Positions 54,360-62,559 of a stretch of 64,000 nucleotides of DNA are shown here, one piece after another. How positions within the stretch are numbered: position 1 is the stretch's first letter; each line of letters opens with the position of its first letter. The stretch lies in NCBI GenBank assembly GCA_944380285.1, contig CALWGZ010000008.1, forward strand, positions 48,813-112,812. Direction: 5' to 3'. A program made the position numbers and the translations under genes. The notes beneath the pieces were generated by a model. It had not been told where the DNA came from. It saw only the letters and a list, made by a program, of their open reading frames with translations, and ran no database searches. The DNA comes from an uncultured Christensenellaceae bacterium (lineage in GTDB: Bacteria; Bacillota; Clostridia; Christensenellales; UBA3700).

Positions 54360-54995
54360 ATGTTTACCGTTGCTATCGTCGCTTCCGATCCCTCGGACAA
54401 AGCCTCTGCCGCAGAGTTCGCCTCTTCCTCTTTGAATGCCGCCGTCGTCTTCCGCGATTCCGTTGCGGCTGCGCTGGAACACAGCCCCCTCTTTGACTGC
54501 ATCATCGCGTGCGAAGACTCCTTCCGCGACGCCCTCAAAGACCGCTCCCTCTTCCTTCGTATGTCCGGCGCAACGGTGCTCTGTCTCTCAGACAAATTGT
54601 TCTTCAAGATAGACCTTTCCCAAAAAGGCTCCTCTCGCTCCGAGGCGAGAGCAAGTGCTTTGCTCTCCTCCCTCATGGCGAAATGCGGCTTCCGCCGCGG
54701 CACTCTCGGCTGCAGCTACATCCGAGACGCCGTCCTGATGTGCCTCTTCCTCGACGAACCACGCCGTAAATTATCCAAAGACATCTATCCAAAGATCGCG
54801 CAAAAACACAACGTCCGCCCCGACAATGTCGAGCGCTCCATACGGAACTCCATCCGCGCAGCCGACTCCGACCCCATATCTCACGACCACATGCGCGCTT
54901 TGATAGGCAATGTCCGCCCCTCCAACTCCGAAGTCATCTCCGCCCTCACCCAAAAATTGAGCGAAGAATTCTTCCGCGACAGTCCGCGCAACTGA
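54360..54995 (+). CDS. Spo0A C-terminal-type DNA-binding protein with degenerate receiver-like half
   Basis: A 211-residue protein. Residues 110-207 align by eye with the effector domain of Spo0A: GCSYIRDAVLMCLF, LSKDIYPKIAQKHN, VERSIRNSIRAA and RPSNSEVISALTQKL. The N-terminal half (MFTVAIVASDPSDKAS, FDCIIACED) looks like a worn receiver domain without the full aspartate pocket, so phosphorylation control is doubtful. AAGGAGCG precedes the ATG. It is next to the tRNA-Ser integration element and a transposase remnant. It may bind Spo0A-box-like DNA and regulate the island or host genes. Family placement of the DNA-binding half is good; function is unknown. Confidence 0.78.
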   Translation: MFTVAIVASDPSDKASAAEFASSSLNAAVVFRDSVAAALEHSPLFDCIIACEDSFRDALKDRSLFLRMSGATVLCLSDKLFFKIDLSQKGSSRSEARASALLSSLMAKCGFRRGTLGCSYIRDAVLMCLFLDEPRRKLSKDIYPKIAQKHNVRPDNVERSIRNSIRAADSDPISHDHMRALIGNVRPSNSEVISALTQKLSEEFFRDSPRN

Positions 54996-55182
54996 CCGCA
55001 GTCAAGACCTTTTGGCATTATCGATCGGCTGCGCGTCGTCGATGTATGTTTTGTCGTTTTCGACTTTGCGTCGACGTGATCGCAGTCGGCTACCGTTATA
55101 TGGCTGTTCGAACTGCATTCCTTTTGCAGTGTGGCAAAACAGGCTCGACACGCCGAATTTCTCCAAAACTTCAATTCCCGGC
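54996..55182. other. Non-coding stretch at the right end of the island
   Basis: Short frames exist on both strands but none has a ribosome site or a recognisable product. I see no convincing gene. Confidence 0.4.
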
Positions 55183-55228
55183 AAAAAACAAGGAACTCAG
55201 CAGCCTTTTTAGGGTTCAACTGAGTCCC
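55183..55228 (-). terminator. Terminator beyond the duplicated tRNA-Ser tail
   Basis: On the minus strand a stem formed by GGGACTCAG and CTGAGTTCC with an A-rich loop is followed by TTGTTTTTT. Probably the original tRNA-Ser terminator, pushed away by the insertion. Confidence 0.7.
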
Positions 55229-55231
55229 ACT

Positions 55232-55418
55232 TGGCGCGGAGAGAGGGATTCGTAAGGAGCGTAGCGACGTAATAGCGGAGTGTAACGACGCGTCACTCTT
55301 TCGGTGCCCGATACTCCTTAGCGAAGCGGAAAGCGCAGGCAAGAGCGCGCACAAAAAAGGGAGTGGCACTTGTGCCAAACTCCCGTTTTTGGTTCGCCTC
55401 AAGCCTAGCTTGAAGCGC
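55232..55418 (-). mobile_element. tRNA-tail element behind tRNA-Ser with duplicated tRNA 3' end
   Basis: On the minus strand, tRNA-Ser is followed by about 170 bases and then an exact 19-base copy of its own 3' end including CCA (55250-55232 equals 55437-55419). Next to the copy lies the 26-base motif (55252-55277) that also sits beside the tRNA-Leu copy, identical at 24 of 26 positions. A terminator hairpin (55353-55390) follows the tRNA proper. The architecture is the mirror image of the tRNA-Leu element, with both facing into the island. Confidence 0.75.
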
Positions 55419-55509
55419 TGGCGCGGAGAGAGGGATTTGAACCCTCGGTACGGTTCCCCGTACACACGATTTCCAATCGTGCGCCTTAGGCCAGCTCAGC
55501 CATCTCCGC
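55419..55509 (-). tRNA. tRNA-Ser (anticodon GGA)
   Basis: A 91-base class II tRNA. Acceptor GCGGAGA pairs with TCTCCGC, then G and an encoded CCA. The anticodon loop TTGGAAA gives GGA, reading UCC/UCU. The long variable arm (TACGGGGAACCGTA) and the GGTTCAAATCC T-loop are clear. Its 3' end faces the island. Confidence 0.97.
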
Positions 55510-55582
55510 ATATGCACTTGAGCGGTGCATTAGCAATATTATCACATTCTTCGGTTTTTGGCAACCGATTTTGCGATGTTTG

Positions 55583-57325
55583 TCAGCCGAGGATGTCCTT
55601 TTTGAGCGCCTCGGTGAACGCGGCGTTGCGCGCCTTCGCCTCTTCGCGCGAGCCGGCGTTGACGGAGACGTACAATTTGAGCTTGGGTTCGGTGCCGCTG
55701 GGGCGGATGCAGACCCACTCGTCGTCGCCGAGGTCGTACTTGATGACGTTTGTCTTAGGCAGCCCCGACGGTGCGGTCGAGCCGTCTGCAAACGTGGTGA
55801 CTCCGCTGAGGAAGTCTGTCTTGGAAAGGGGCTTTTTGCCGCACAATTCGGTGATGGTCTCCTTGCGCGCTTTGTCCATGATCGCGCTCATTTCACTCAT
55901 GCCGTCGAGTCCTTTGAACGCAAACGAAGTGCTGCTTTCGGCGAAATATCCGAACTTCTTGAATATGCCGTCGAGCACGTCGTAAAGCCTTTGTCCTTTG
56001 AATTGGTAGTAGCAGACCATCTCGGCGAACAGCATTGCGGCGACGACGGCGTCCTTGTCGCGCGCGTGTGTGCCGGACAGATAGCCGTAGCTCTCCTCAT
56101 ATCCGAACAGGAAGGTGTATTCGCCGCTGCTCTCCCACTCTTTGATCTTCTCGCCGATGAACTTAAAGCCCGTCAGCACGTCGAACGGGGTCACGCCGTA
56201 TGATTTGGCGATCTTGTCCGCAAGGCGCGTGGTGACGATGGTCTTGACGACCGCGCCGTTTGACGGCAGATCTCCCCTTTCGGAGCGTCTTCTCAAAATA
56301 TAGTCCATCAAAAGCGCGCCCGTTTGGTTGCCGGTCAAGAGCACGAACTTGCCCTTGTCGTCCCTGATCGCGACGCCCATGCGGTCGCAGTCGGGATCGG
56401 TGCCGATGACGGCGTCGGCGTTGACCTTGTCCGCCAATTTTATGCCGAGCGCGAGCGCGTCGGGCTGTTCGGGATTGGGCATACCCACGGTGGGGAAGTT
56501 GCCGTCGGGCAAGCGCTGTTCCTCGACGACGTCGACATGGATGCCCATCCTGGCGAGCATCGTCGTCACCGGAATGTATCCGCTGCCGTGCAGGGGGCTG
56601 TAGACAAGCTTCATCCCCGCGCCCTCCGCCTTGACTGCCTCGGGAGAGAGGGACAGCTTGGTGATCGCCGCATAATATTTTTCGTCGATATCCTTGCCGA
56701 TGACGGTGATGTGATCAGAGATGCTTTTGCCGTTGCCGCCGATCACGTCGTCGCGCGTCTTGACGCAGGTCTGCTCTTGCGGAATGCCGAAATAGTCCGC
56801 CTTGTCGATGTAGGCGACGACCTCGGCGGTCGCCTCGGGCGACATCTGCGCGCCGTCCTCGCCGTAGACCTTGTAACCGTTATACTCCTTGGGATTGTGA
56901 CTTGCGGTGATCATGACGCCGGCGATCGCCCCTGTCTCACGCACCGCAAAGCTGCAAACGGGCACGGGGCGAACGTTCTCGAACAAGAACACCTTGACCC
57001 CCTGCGCGCCGAGCACGCGGGCGGTCGTCATCGCAAACTCATACGAAAAGTTGCGCGTGTCGTACGATATGACGACGCCGCGTTCCGCCGCACCGCATGC
57101 GTTGACATAGTCTGCAAGCCCTTTTGTCGCCCTCGCGACGGTGTAGACGTTCATGTTGGCGATGCCGTATGCTATCGTGCCGCGCATGCCGGCGGTGCCG
57201 AACGCGAGCGGAAGGGTGAACCTCTCTTTGATCTCCTTGTCGTTGCCCTCGAGCGCAAGCAGTTCGCGCCTGCCGTCCTCGTCGCAATTTTCGAGCCATT
57301 TGCGGTAATTGTCCGAATAGTTCAT
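55583..57325 (-). CDS. Phosphoglucomutase/phosphomannomutase family (PgcA-type)
   Basis: A 580-residue alpha-D-phosphohexomutase interconverting hexose 1- and 6-phosphates. The phosphoserine loop is MITASHNPKEYNGYK (Ser142), the metal loop GTDPDCDRMGVA (near 300), the sugar-binding loop GYEESYGYLSG, and the phosphate-binding loop IRPSGTEPKLKLY. Length matches PgcA/YhxB of Bacillota, which supplies glucose-1-phosphate for UDP-glucose and wall polymers. CGGAGGTCATT fixes the start at 57325; an upstream frame extension is not used. A TATTATAAT box lies about 35 bases upstream. Confidence 0.95.
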   Translation of the reverse strand: MNYSDNYRKWLENCDEDGRRELLALEGNDKEIKERFTLPLAFGTAGMRGTIAYGIANMNVYTVARATKGLADYVNACGAAERGVVISYDTRNFSYEFAMTTARVLGAQGVKVFLFENVRPVPVCSFAVRETGAIAGVMITASHNPKEYNGYKVYGEDGAQMSPEATAEVVAYIDKADYFGIPQEQTCVKTRDDVIGGNGKSISDHITVIGKDIDEKYYAAITKLSLSPEAVKAEGAGMKLVYSPLHGSGYIPVTTMLARMGIHVDVVEEQRLPDGNFPTVGMPNPEQPDALALGIKLADKVNADAVIGTDPDCDRMGVAIRDDKGKFVLLTGNQTGALLMDYILRRRSERGDLPSNGAVVKTIVTTRLADKIAKSYGVTPFDVLTGFKFIGEKIKEWESSGEYTFLFGYEESYGYLSGTHARDKDAVVAAMLFAEMVCYYQFKGQRLYDVLDGIFKKFGYFAESSTSFAFKGLDGMSEMSAIMDKARKETITELCGKKPLSKTDFLSGVTTFADGSTAPSGLPKTNVIKYDLGDDEWVCIRPSGTEPKLKLYVSVNAGSREEAKARNAAFTEALKKDILG

Positions 57326-57401
57326 AATGACCTCCGTCACACTGATTTCGTTGATATTATTATAATACACCGCTGCGCGCCCGCGCAAGCGTTGACGGCA
57401 C

Positions 57402-57423
57402 AAAAATACCGCCGAAACGGCGG
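57402..57423 (-). terminator. Terminator after the VanW-family gene
   Basis: A stem CCGCCG/CGGCGG with a three-base loop. T-rich runs lie on both sides, so it could work in both directions. Confidence 0.75.
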
Positions 57424-57481
57424 CGTTTTTGTTGCGGAAAACTCGGCGCATACGCGCACTTTTTCGTGCCGGTGTGCGTTA

Positions 57482-58366
57482 TCAGTCGATATCTTCGGCG
57501 ACGAGCACCTTTGCCGGCACCGCAAGATAGACGTCTTTTCGCAACACTTTGCGCTCTTTGAGAGTCTCTCCGGCATAGGTCAGGCGGACCAGTCTCGTCC
57601 GATAGCCGTTGCGCGCGGCGCGCACCACGCGATAGTCCTCTCCGTCCAGCGAGGGCACGAACTCGATGGTCTCGCCCTTCGGAGGGATGGTCTCTTCGAT
57701 CTCGGAAACGAACTCGAACCTCTCCCTTCGCGGCGTACCGTACACCCTGAAAGTCAACGTCCCCGCCGCCGCTTCGGCGTCTATGTAGACCGCTCCGTCC
57801 CCGTCGTTGACCAGCACGAGATCGATAAATTCGGAGACGGTCGCATCCTGCGACAGCTCGCAATAGGACGACGGGAGCGAGTGCGCCCTGACGCTTTCGA
57901 CCGAAAGCCCGGCGCGTATCCATGCGTTGTAGAGCGTCGTCGAGACTTGACATACGCCGCCCCCGATGCCGACGACATATTCGCCGTTTTCGATGACCTT
58001 TGCGCTGTGATATCCGCGCTGTTCTGTGCGCGGACCGACCGTTGCATTGAAAGACAGCCTCTCCCCCTCGCCGACTTTGAGCCAACAAAAATTGGATGCG
58101 GCGAGCGCAATGTTACAACTTCTGCCGACCGAGCCGGTGTCGAAAGAAGTAGCGAACTCGGACACGAGCCCGACCGCCGTGCCGACGACATCCTCTCTTG
58201 ACTCTTTGACGCCGGCTGTCGGCTCGATGATGGGCAGCGGGCGAACGCCGTCCTCGGACGGCAAAGCCCTTTTTGCACCGTCGGTTTCGGCGATGACCGA
58301 AAATCCTCCCGTCGCCGCGGCAAGCAAAACGCACGCGACAATGACCGCGAAAAACACCTTTTTCAT
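57482..58366 (-). CDS. VanW-family exported protein
   Basis: A 294-residue protein with an N-terminal signal or membrane anchor (MKKVFFAVIVACVLLAAATG). The VanW domain covers about residues 80-220: NIALAASNFCWLKVGEGERL, GIGGGVCQVSTTLYNAWIRA and SLPSSYCELSQDATV. The GGGVCQVSTTLYNA block is diagnostic. VanW proteins are linked to cell-wall and vancomycin-resistance loci, but no biochemical role is settled. A G5-like C-terminal tail (EIEETIPPKGETIEF) follows. No Shine-Dalgarno is visible; a CACAAT lies six bases before the ATG. No other van gene is present. Confidence 0.88.
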   Translation of the reverse strand: MKKVFFAVIVACVLLAAATGGFSVIAETDGAKRALPSEDGVRPLPIIEPTAGVKESREDVVGTAVGLVSEFATSFDTGSVGRSCNIALAASNFCWLKVGEGERLSFNATVGPRTEQRGYHSAKVIENGEYVVGIGGGVCQVSTTLYNAWIRAGLSVESVRAHSLPSSYCELSQDATVSEFIDLVLVNDGDGAVYIDAEAAAGTLTFRVYGTPRRERFEFVSEIEETIPPKGETIEFVPSLDGEDYRVVRAARNGYRTRLVRLTYAGETLKERKVLRKDVYLAVPAKVLVAEDID

Positions 58367-58405
58367 ACGGTTATTGTGCGCGCGCGTTACGTTTTTACGC
58401 TCTTA

Positions 58406-59221
58406 TCAAAGCTTTATCCCAAGCGTTTTCGCCGTCTTTGGAGACACCTCGTAGCCGGCACAACCTATGTCGCCCGCCTTGCCTGCGCCGTGATAGTCGC
58501 TGCCGCCCGTCGTGATCAGTCCGTTCCTTTTCGCGATGTCGGACAAGATCGCGATGTCCTGAGCGGAATGCGAGGGATAGTAGGTCTCAATGCCGCCCAT
58601 TCCGACCCCGACCAGCCCCTGCACGAGGTCGGTCAGTCTCCCCTTTTGCTTGATCAACATGGGATGGGCGAGTACGGGCACTCCGCCGGCGGCGCGGATG
58701 AGTTTGACGCCCTCGCCGGGAGTGATGCGTTTTGACGGAACATATGCGCTCGCGCCCTCGCCGAGATAGCGATCGAACGCGTCGTTGACGCTGTTGGCAT
58801 AGCCGCCCTCGATCAAGAGCCTCGCGACGTGAGGTCTGCCGACGCTGCCCTTGATGTCGTCGAGCGGCGACGCGTCGAGTTTAATACCCATCGCGGCGAG
58901 ATTGTCCAAAATCTTGGCGATGCGCTCCTTGCGCTGTGCGCGCATTCGTTCCAGCCTTTCAAGCAGCGGCGCGCTGTGCACGTCGACGTCATAGCCCAAA
59001 ATATGCACTTCGGCGATCGAATAGGTGCTCAACTCCAGCCCGGGCACGACTTGAACGCCGTATTTACGTCCGGCTGCCACTGCGCGCTCCACCCCGTCGA
59101 CGTTGTCGTGATCGGTGACGGCGATCGCCCCGATGCCGTACTCCTTCGCCTTGACAACGATCGCCTCGGGCGTATCCGACCCGTCCGAGCAAGAGCTGTG
59201 GATATGGAGGTCAGCTTTCAT
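58406..59221 (-). CDS. PHP-domain phosphoesterase, RNase AM/YciV-like
   Basis: A 271-residue PHP enzyme: MKADLHIHSSCSDGSDTPEA, AIAVTDHDNVDG, VPGLELST, PHVARLLIEGGYANSVNDAF and GSDYHG supply the metal ligands. The helical insert with GRPHVARLL and KRITPGEGVKLIRAAGG matches the YciV/TrpH branch, which removes phosphate from 3',5'-nucleoside bisphosphates or trims RNA 5' ends. Its start overlaps the rmuC stop by 11 bases. It is the second, clearly different PHP phosphoesterase in this window. Confidence 0.9.
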   Translation of the reverse strand: MKADLHIHSSCSDGSDTPEAIVVKAKEYGIGAIAVTDHDNVDGVERAVAAGRKYGVQVVPGLELSTYSIAEVHILGYDVDVHSAPLLERLERMRAQRKERIAKILDNLAAMGIKLDASPLDDIKGSVGRPHVARLLIEGGYANSVNDAFDRYLGEGASAYVPSKRITPGEGVKLIRAAGGVPVLAHPMLIKQKGRLTDLVQGLVGVGMGGIETYYPSHSAQDIAILSDIAKRNGLITTGGSDYHGAGKAGDIGCAGYEVSPKTAKTLGIKL

Positions 59222-60659
59222 CGTCGCCCTCCGCAGGCGCGTCTATCGCCGCCGCCGCTTCGTCCTCGGGCGCGGCGATCGCATACTTGCCCAAGGTGCC
59301 CTTGATCTTGTCGTTGCGGTCGAGCGCTTCGCCGAGGTCTTTTGTGACCTTTTCGCTTCTCTCTTTCGCCTTTGAGATCAGCTCGTTGAGCTTGCCGAAG
59401 TCCTTGCGGAACTTGTCGAACGCCTTGCGTATCTCCGTGCTGTTCTTTTGCAATTGCAGCGATCGGAAGCCCATCTGCAAGCTGTTGAGCAGCGCCGCGA
59501 TCACCGACGGACCGCCGAGCACCACCTGATGATCCTGCCTCAATTTCGTGCTCAGCCCGGGCAGGGACATCGCCTCGGCGTAAAGTCCCTCGGACGGCAG
59601 ATACATCACCGCGAAGTCTGTCGTCTTGGGCGGCGAGATGTATTTGTCCTTTATGCTCTTTGCCTGACTTTTGAGGTCGGCTTCGAGCGCCTTGCGCGCC
59701 TCGTTCATCGCGCCGACATCGCCGTCGTTTTGGGCTGCGAGCAGCCTTTCGTAATTCTCGATCGGGAACTTGCTGTCTATGGGCAGATAGACCTCGCCTC
59801 CGTCGCGGCCGGGCATCTTGATCGCAAAATCGACCCTGTTTTGCCCTTTGATCTTGAACTGCTCTTCGTATTGCGACCTGTCCAAAAGCTCCTCAAGCAA
59901 CGCCGCGAGCGCGGTCTCGCCCCAATTGCCGCGCGTCTTGACGTTTTGGAACACCCTGTTGATGTCCTTGACGTTGTCGCCGAGCGTCTGCATCTCCTGC
60001 AAATTCTTGTTGACGGAATCCAACTCTTTTTTGACGATGTCGAACGACGCGGTCAAACGCTGTTCCAGCGTCTTGGACAGCTTTTCGTCGACGGTCTCGC
60101 GCATCTTCTCAAGCTGTTTGTTGTTGTCGTCGCGGACCTTGCCGAGGTTGTCGGTCATCTCCTTTTTGATGTCGTCCAGGTTTGCGCGAAGCTCCTGCCT
60201 CGTGTCGGCGTATTGGCGGCGTATGTCCTCTTGCATTTTTTCGATCGAACGGACGGTCTCCTCTTTGAGTTCTTTGAGGCTTTTTTCGACGCCCGTGTTG
60301 ATCTTCTCAGCATTTTGCTCCTGCGTGGCGCGAAACTCTTTCATCTCTTTTGCGGTGTTTTCGATCAGCTTGTCCATCGACTCGCCACTGCCTTTGAGAT
60401 AGGTGCCGATCGCCGTTGCGACCGAGCTGTTGGATTGATTGATCACGCTCAGCGTCACATCCTTTGCGTTGTTGACGGTGCGCTGGATCTCCTGCGATCT
60501 GCCGTCCGCGCTCTCTTCGAGCATCTTTCTCACGTCGTTGAGAAGGTCCGCGTCGACTCCGCCGCCGCGCGTCCTCACGCACACGACGATCAACGCGGCA
60601 AGCGCGGTTGCCGCCGCGACCGCGGCAAGCGCCGTGATGATTATCTCGGTCAATGTCAT
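59211..60659 (-). CDS. rmuC: RmuC-family DNA recombination/anti-inversion protein
   Basis: A 482-residue protein. One N-terminal membrane helix (IIITALAAVAAATALAALIVV) is followed by a long coiled coil at about residues 40-230 and the RmuC nuclease-like domain: VKTRGNWGETALAALLEELL, VDFAIKMPGRDGGEVYLPID, SKFPIENYERLL and VLGGPSVIAALLNSL. RmuC limits inversions at short inverted repeats and is predicted to be a PD-(D/E)XK nuclease. The start at 60659 has GGAGGAAG upstream. It overlaps cca by four bases, so cca-rmuC-PHP are likely one transcript. Confidence 0.93.
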   Translation of the reverse strand: MTLTEIIITALAAVAAATALAALIVVCVRTRGGGVDADLLNDVRKMLEESADGRSQEIQRTVNNAKDVTLSVINQSNSSVATAIGTYLKGSGESMDKLIENTAKEMKEFRATQEQNAEKINTGVEKSLKELKEETVRSIEKMQEDIRRQYADTRQELRANLDDIKKEMTDNLGKVRDDNNKQLEKMRETVDEKLSKTLEQRLTASFDIVKKELDSVNKNLQEMQTLGDNVKDINRVFQNVKTRGNWGETALAALLEELLDRSQYEEQFKIKGQNRVDFAIKMPGRDGGEVYLPIDSKFPIENYERLLAAQNDGDVGAMNEARKALEADLKSQAKSIKDKYISPPKTTDFAVMYLPSEGLYAEAMSLPGLSTKLRQDHQVVLGGPSVIAALLNSLQMGFRSLQLQKNSTEIRKAFDKFRKDFGKLNELISKAKERSEKVTKDLGEALDRNDKIKGTLGKYAIAAPEDEAAAAIDAPAEGDDES

Positions 60660-62026
60660 TTCTTCCTCCCGTGCCGCTGCTGCGGCTTGGCAAATTTTTG
60701 CATTTTTTTCGTCGCCTTTTCGAGCAGCGCCTCTCTTTGGTTGAGGCACTCGTCTTTGAGGCACATCTCGAACAGTCTCGCCAGCTCTTCGGCGATCTCT
60801 CTCCCCTCGAACCCGATCGCCGCGAGGTCGCCGCCGTCTACGGCGAGCTCGGACAGCCGAAAGGGCACGCCCCTCGCGCGCATATATTCGATCTCCGCCT
60901 CTATGCGATCGGCGCGCGGATTGGTCTTGTATTTGCCCGTCGCCACGCTGTCCGCCCTCATCAACGCGCATATGTCGCCGATGATGTCGGCGTTTTGGAC
61001 GATGAAGCGACGCAATTTTGACCGCCTCGCGGTGTTGTTGATGTCGTACATATGCACAGCGATCAGCCTGCATATCCTCTCGACCTCACGCTTTGGGTAG
61101 CCGAGGGCGGTCAATTCCCTCTCCGCGCTTGCCGCGCCGTAGAGTGCGTGCGCGTGCATGTTGCCGTCGCGCGCGACCGCCTCCGCCTTGCCCTCGTCGT
61201 GCAGCAGCGCGGCGAGTTTGATGTCTTGCGGCGCCGCGGCGGCGCATTCGAACGAGTGTCTCAATGCGTCATAGGCGTGGTGCTCGGTCGGCTGCTCCAC
61301 TCCGGCGCACGCGGCGAGCGCGGGGAACAGCTTCGCGAGCAGCCCCAATTCGTATGCGACCGTCAAGCCGTGCACGAGGTGTTCGCCTCTCATCAAACCG
61401 TCCCATTCGTGCCGCTTGCGCGACGGCGACAGCGCGTCGACATCGTCGATATGTCTGCGGCAGGCGCGCGCCGTCTCCTCTTCGACGCCGAACCCGAGCG
61501 CGGCGGCAAATCTCGCCGCACGCAAGATCCTCACCGGGTCCTCGGCGATCACCGTCTCGGCGTCGCGCGTCGTGCGCAAGATCTTGTCCTTTATGTCCCG
61601 CACTCCGCCGAGCGGATCGACGATCGTCCCTTCGGCGACGTCCCAATAGACGGCGTTGCATCTGAAATCTCTGCGCGGCGCGTCCTCTTGCGGCGTTGAG
61701 ACAAGGTGATATCCTATCGGCGTATGGCTGCCCGTCCCGACCGCATATTCGTCGCGGCGGAACGCGGTGTATTCGCACCGCAGTTCTCCGAATACGATCG
61801 TAGCCGACGCGACTCCGCCGTGCGGAAATTCGACCGTCATTCCCTTGTCTTTCACCGTCTCGGCAAGCCGTTCGGGCGAGAGGTCGGAACAGACGTCGAA
61901 GTCGGGCTTTTCGGCGAGCCGCCCTCTGAGAGCGTCCCTGACCGCCCCTCCGACCGCGTACAATGCGTGCGGCGCGATCGCGTCTGCGATCGGCTTCAAG
62001 ACCTCGAAAGCCTCAAATCCTCTCAC
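60656..62026 (-). CDS. cca: CCA tRNA nucleotidyltransferase
   Basis: A 456-residue class II enzyme. The head is YAVGGAVRDALRGR with the metal-binding pair in PDFDV; the neck reads RRDFRCNAVYWDV and DPVRILRAARFAAALGFGVE; an HD-type domain has KLAALLHDEGKAEAV. The presumed start is a GTG at 62026, overlapping the hpt stop in a GTGA arrangement; an upstream extension is in the hpt gene and rejected. Both tRNAs here already encode CCA, so this enzyme most likely repairs CCA ends or serves other tRNAs. Confidence 0.92.
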   Translation of the reverse strand: MRGFEAFEVLKPIADAIAPHALYAVGGAVRDALRGRLAEKPDFDVCSDLSPERLAETVKDKGMTVEFPHGGVASATIVFGELRCEYTAFRRDEYAVGTGSHTPIGYHLVSTPQEDAPRRDFRCNAVYWDVAEGTIVDPLGGVRDIKDKILRTTRDAETVIAEDPVRILRAARFAAALGFGVEEETARACRRHIDDVDALSPSRKRHEWDGLMRGEHLVHGLTVAYELGLLAKLFPALAACAGVEQPTEHHAYDALRHSFECAAAAPQDIKLAALLHDEGKAEAVARDGNMHAHALYGAASAERELTALGYPKREVERICRLIAVHMYDINNTARRSKLRRFIVQNADIIGDICALMRADSVATGKYKTNPRADRIEAEIEYMRARGVPFRLSELAVDGGDLAAIGFEGREIAEELARLFEMCLKDECLNQREALLEKATKKMQKFAKPQQRHGRKK

Positions 62027-62559
62027 TGCGTGTCCCCGATGATCCTCAGGTCGGGCAGGTTGCGGTACAATCCCGCGCAATCCAGCCCATAGCCGACGAC
62101 AAACCTGTCCGGCACCTCGAAGCACACATAGTCCGCCTTGAAGTCGTTGACCCTGCGCGACGGCTTGTCCGCAAACGCGCATACCGCCAGCGACGCGGGG
62201 CGGTATTGTTTGAGCCGTTCGGTCAACGCCTTCATCGTCCTGCCGCTGTCGATGATGTCCTCGACCAGCAAGACGTGCCGTCCCTTGATGTCGACGTCGA
62301 TGTCCTTGGTGATGCGCACCTCGCCCGACGACTCGGTCGAATCGCCGTAACTTGTCGCAGCGACCGACGAGACTTCGAGCGGGATGTCCATCCCGCGGAT
62401 AAGGTCGGCGAAAAAGATCGCCGCACCGTTGAGCACGCAGACGACGAGCGGTTTTTTGCCGCGATATTCGTCCGCGAGTTTTGCCGCCGTCTCGGCGACT
62501 TTTTCCGCGATCTCCTCGCGGCTTATCAACACCTTTTCGGGCGTGGCGTAGACCATCAT
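62023..62559 (-). CDS. hpt: Hypoxanthine phosphoribosyltransferase
   Basis: A 178-residue purine salvage enzyme transferring ribose-5-phosphate from PRPP to hypoxanthine or guanine. The PRPP motif is HVLLVEDIIDSGRTM; KKPLVVCVLNGAAIFFADL and the late PDRFVVGYGLDCAGLYRNLP are typical. Its ATG overlaps the tilS stop (ATGA) after AAGGAGG; a second ATG directly follows. The tilS-hpt pair is strongly conserved in Bacillota, where it usually precedes ftsH; here cca follows instead. Confidence 0.96.
   Translation of the reverse strand: MMVYATPEKVLISREEIAEKVAETAAKLADEYRGKKPLVVCVLNGAAIFFADLIRGMDIPLEVSSVAATSYGDSTESSGEVRITKDIDVDIKGRHVLLVEDIIDSGRTMKALTERLKQYRPASLAVCAFADKPSRRVNDFKADYVCFEVPDRFVVGYGLDCAGLYRNLPDLRIIGDTQ

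Noticed and set aside
55002..55212. Short frames on both strands near the right end of the island
   Set aside because: No ribosome sites, no match to a family I know, and they run through terminator or repeat sequence.
43351..55418. CRISPR array or phage structural genes in the island
   Set aside because: No regularly spaced repeats and no capsid, portal, terminase or integrase frames were seen.
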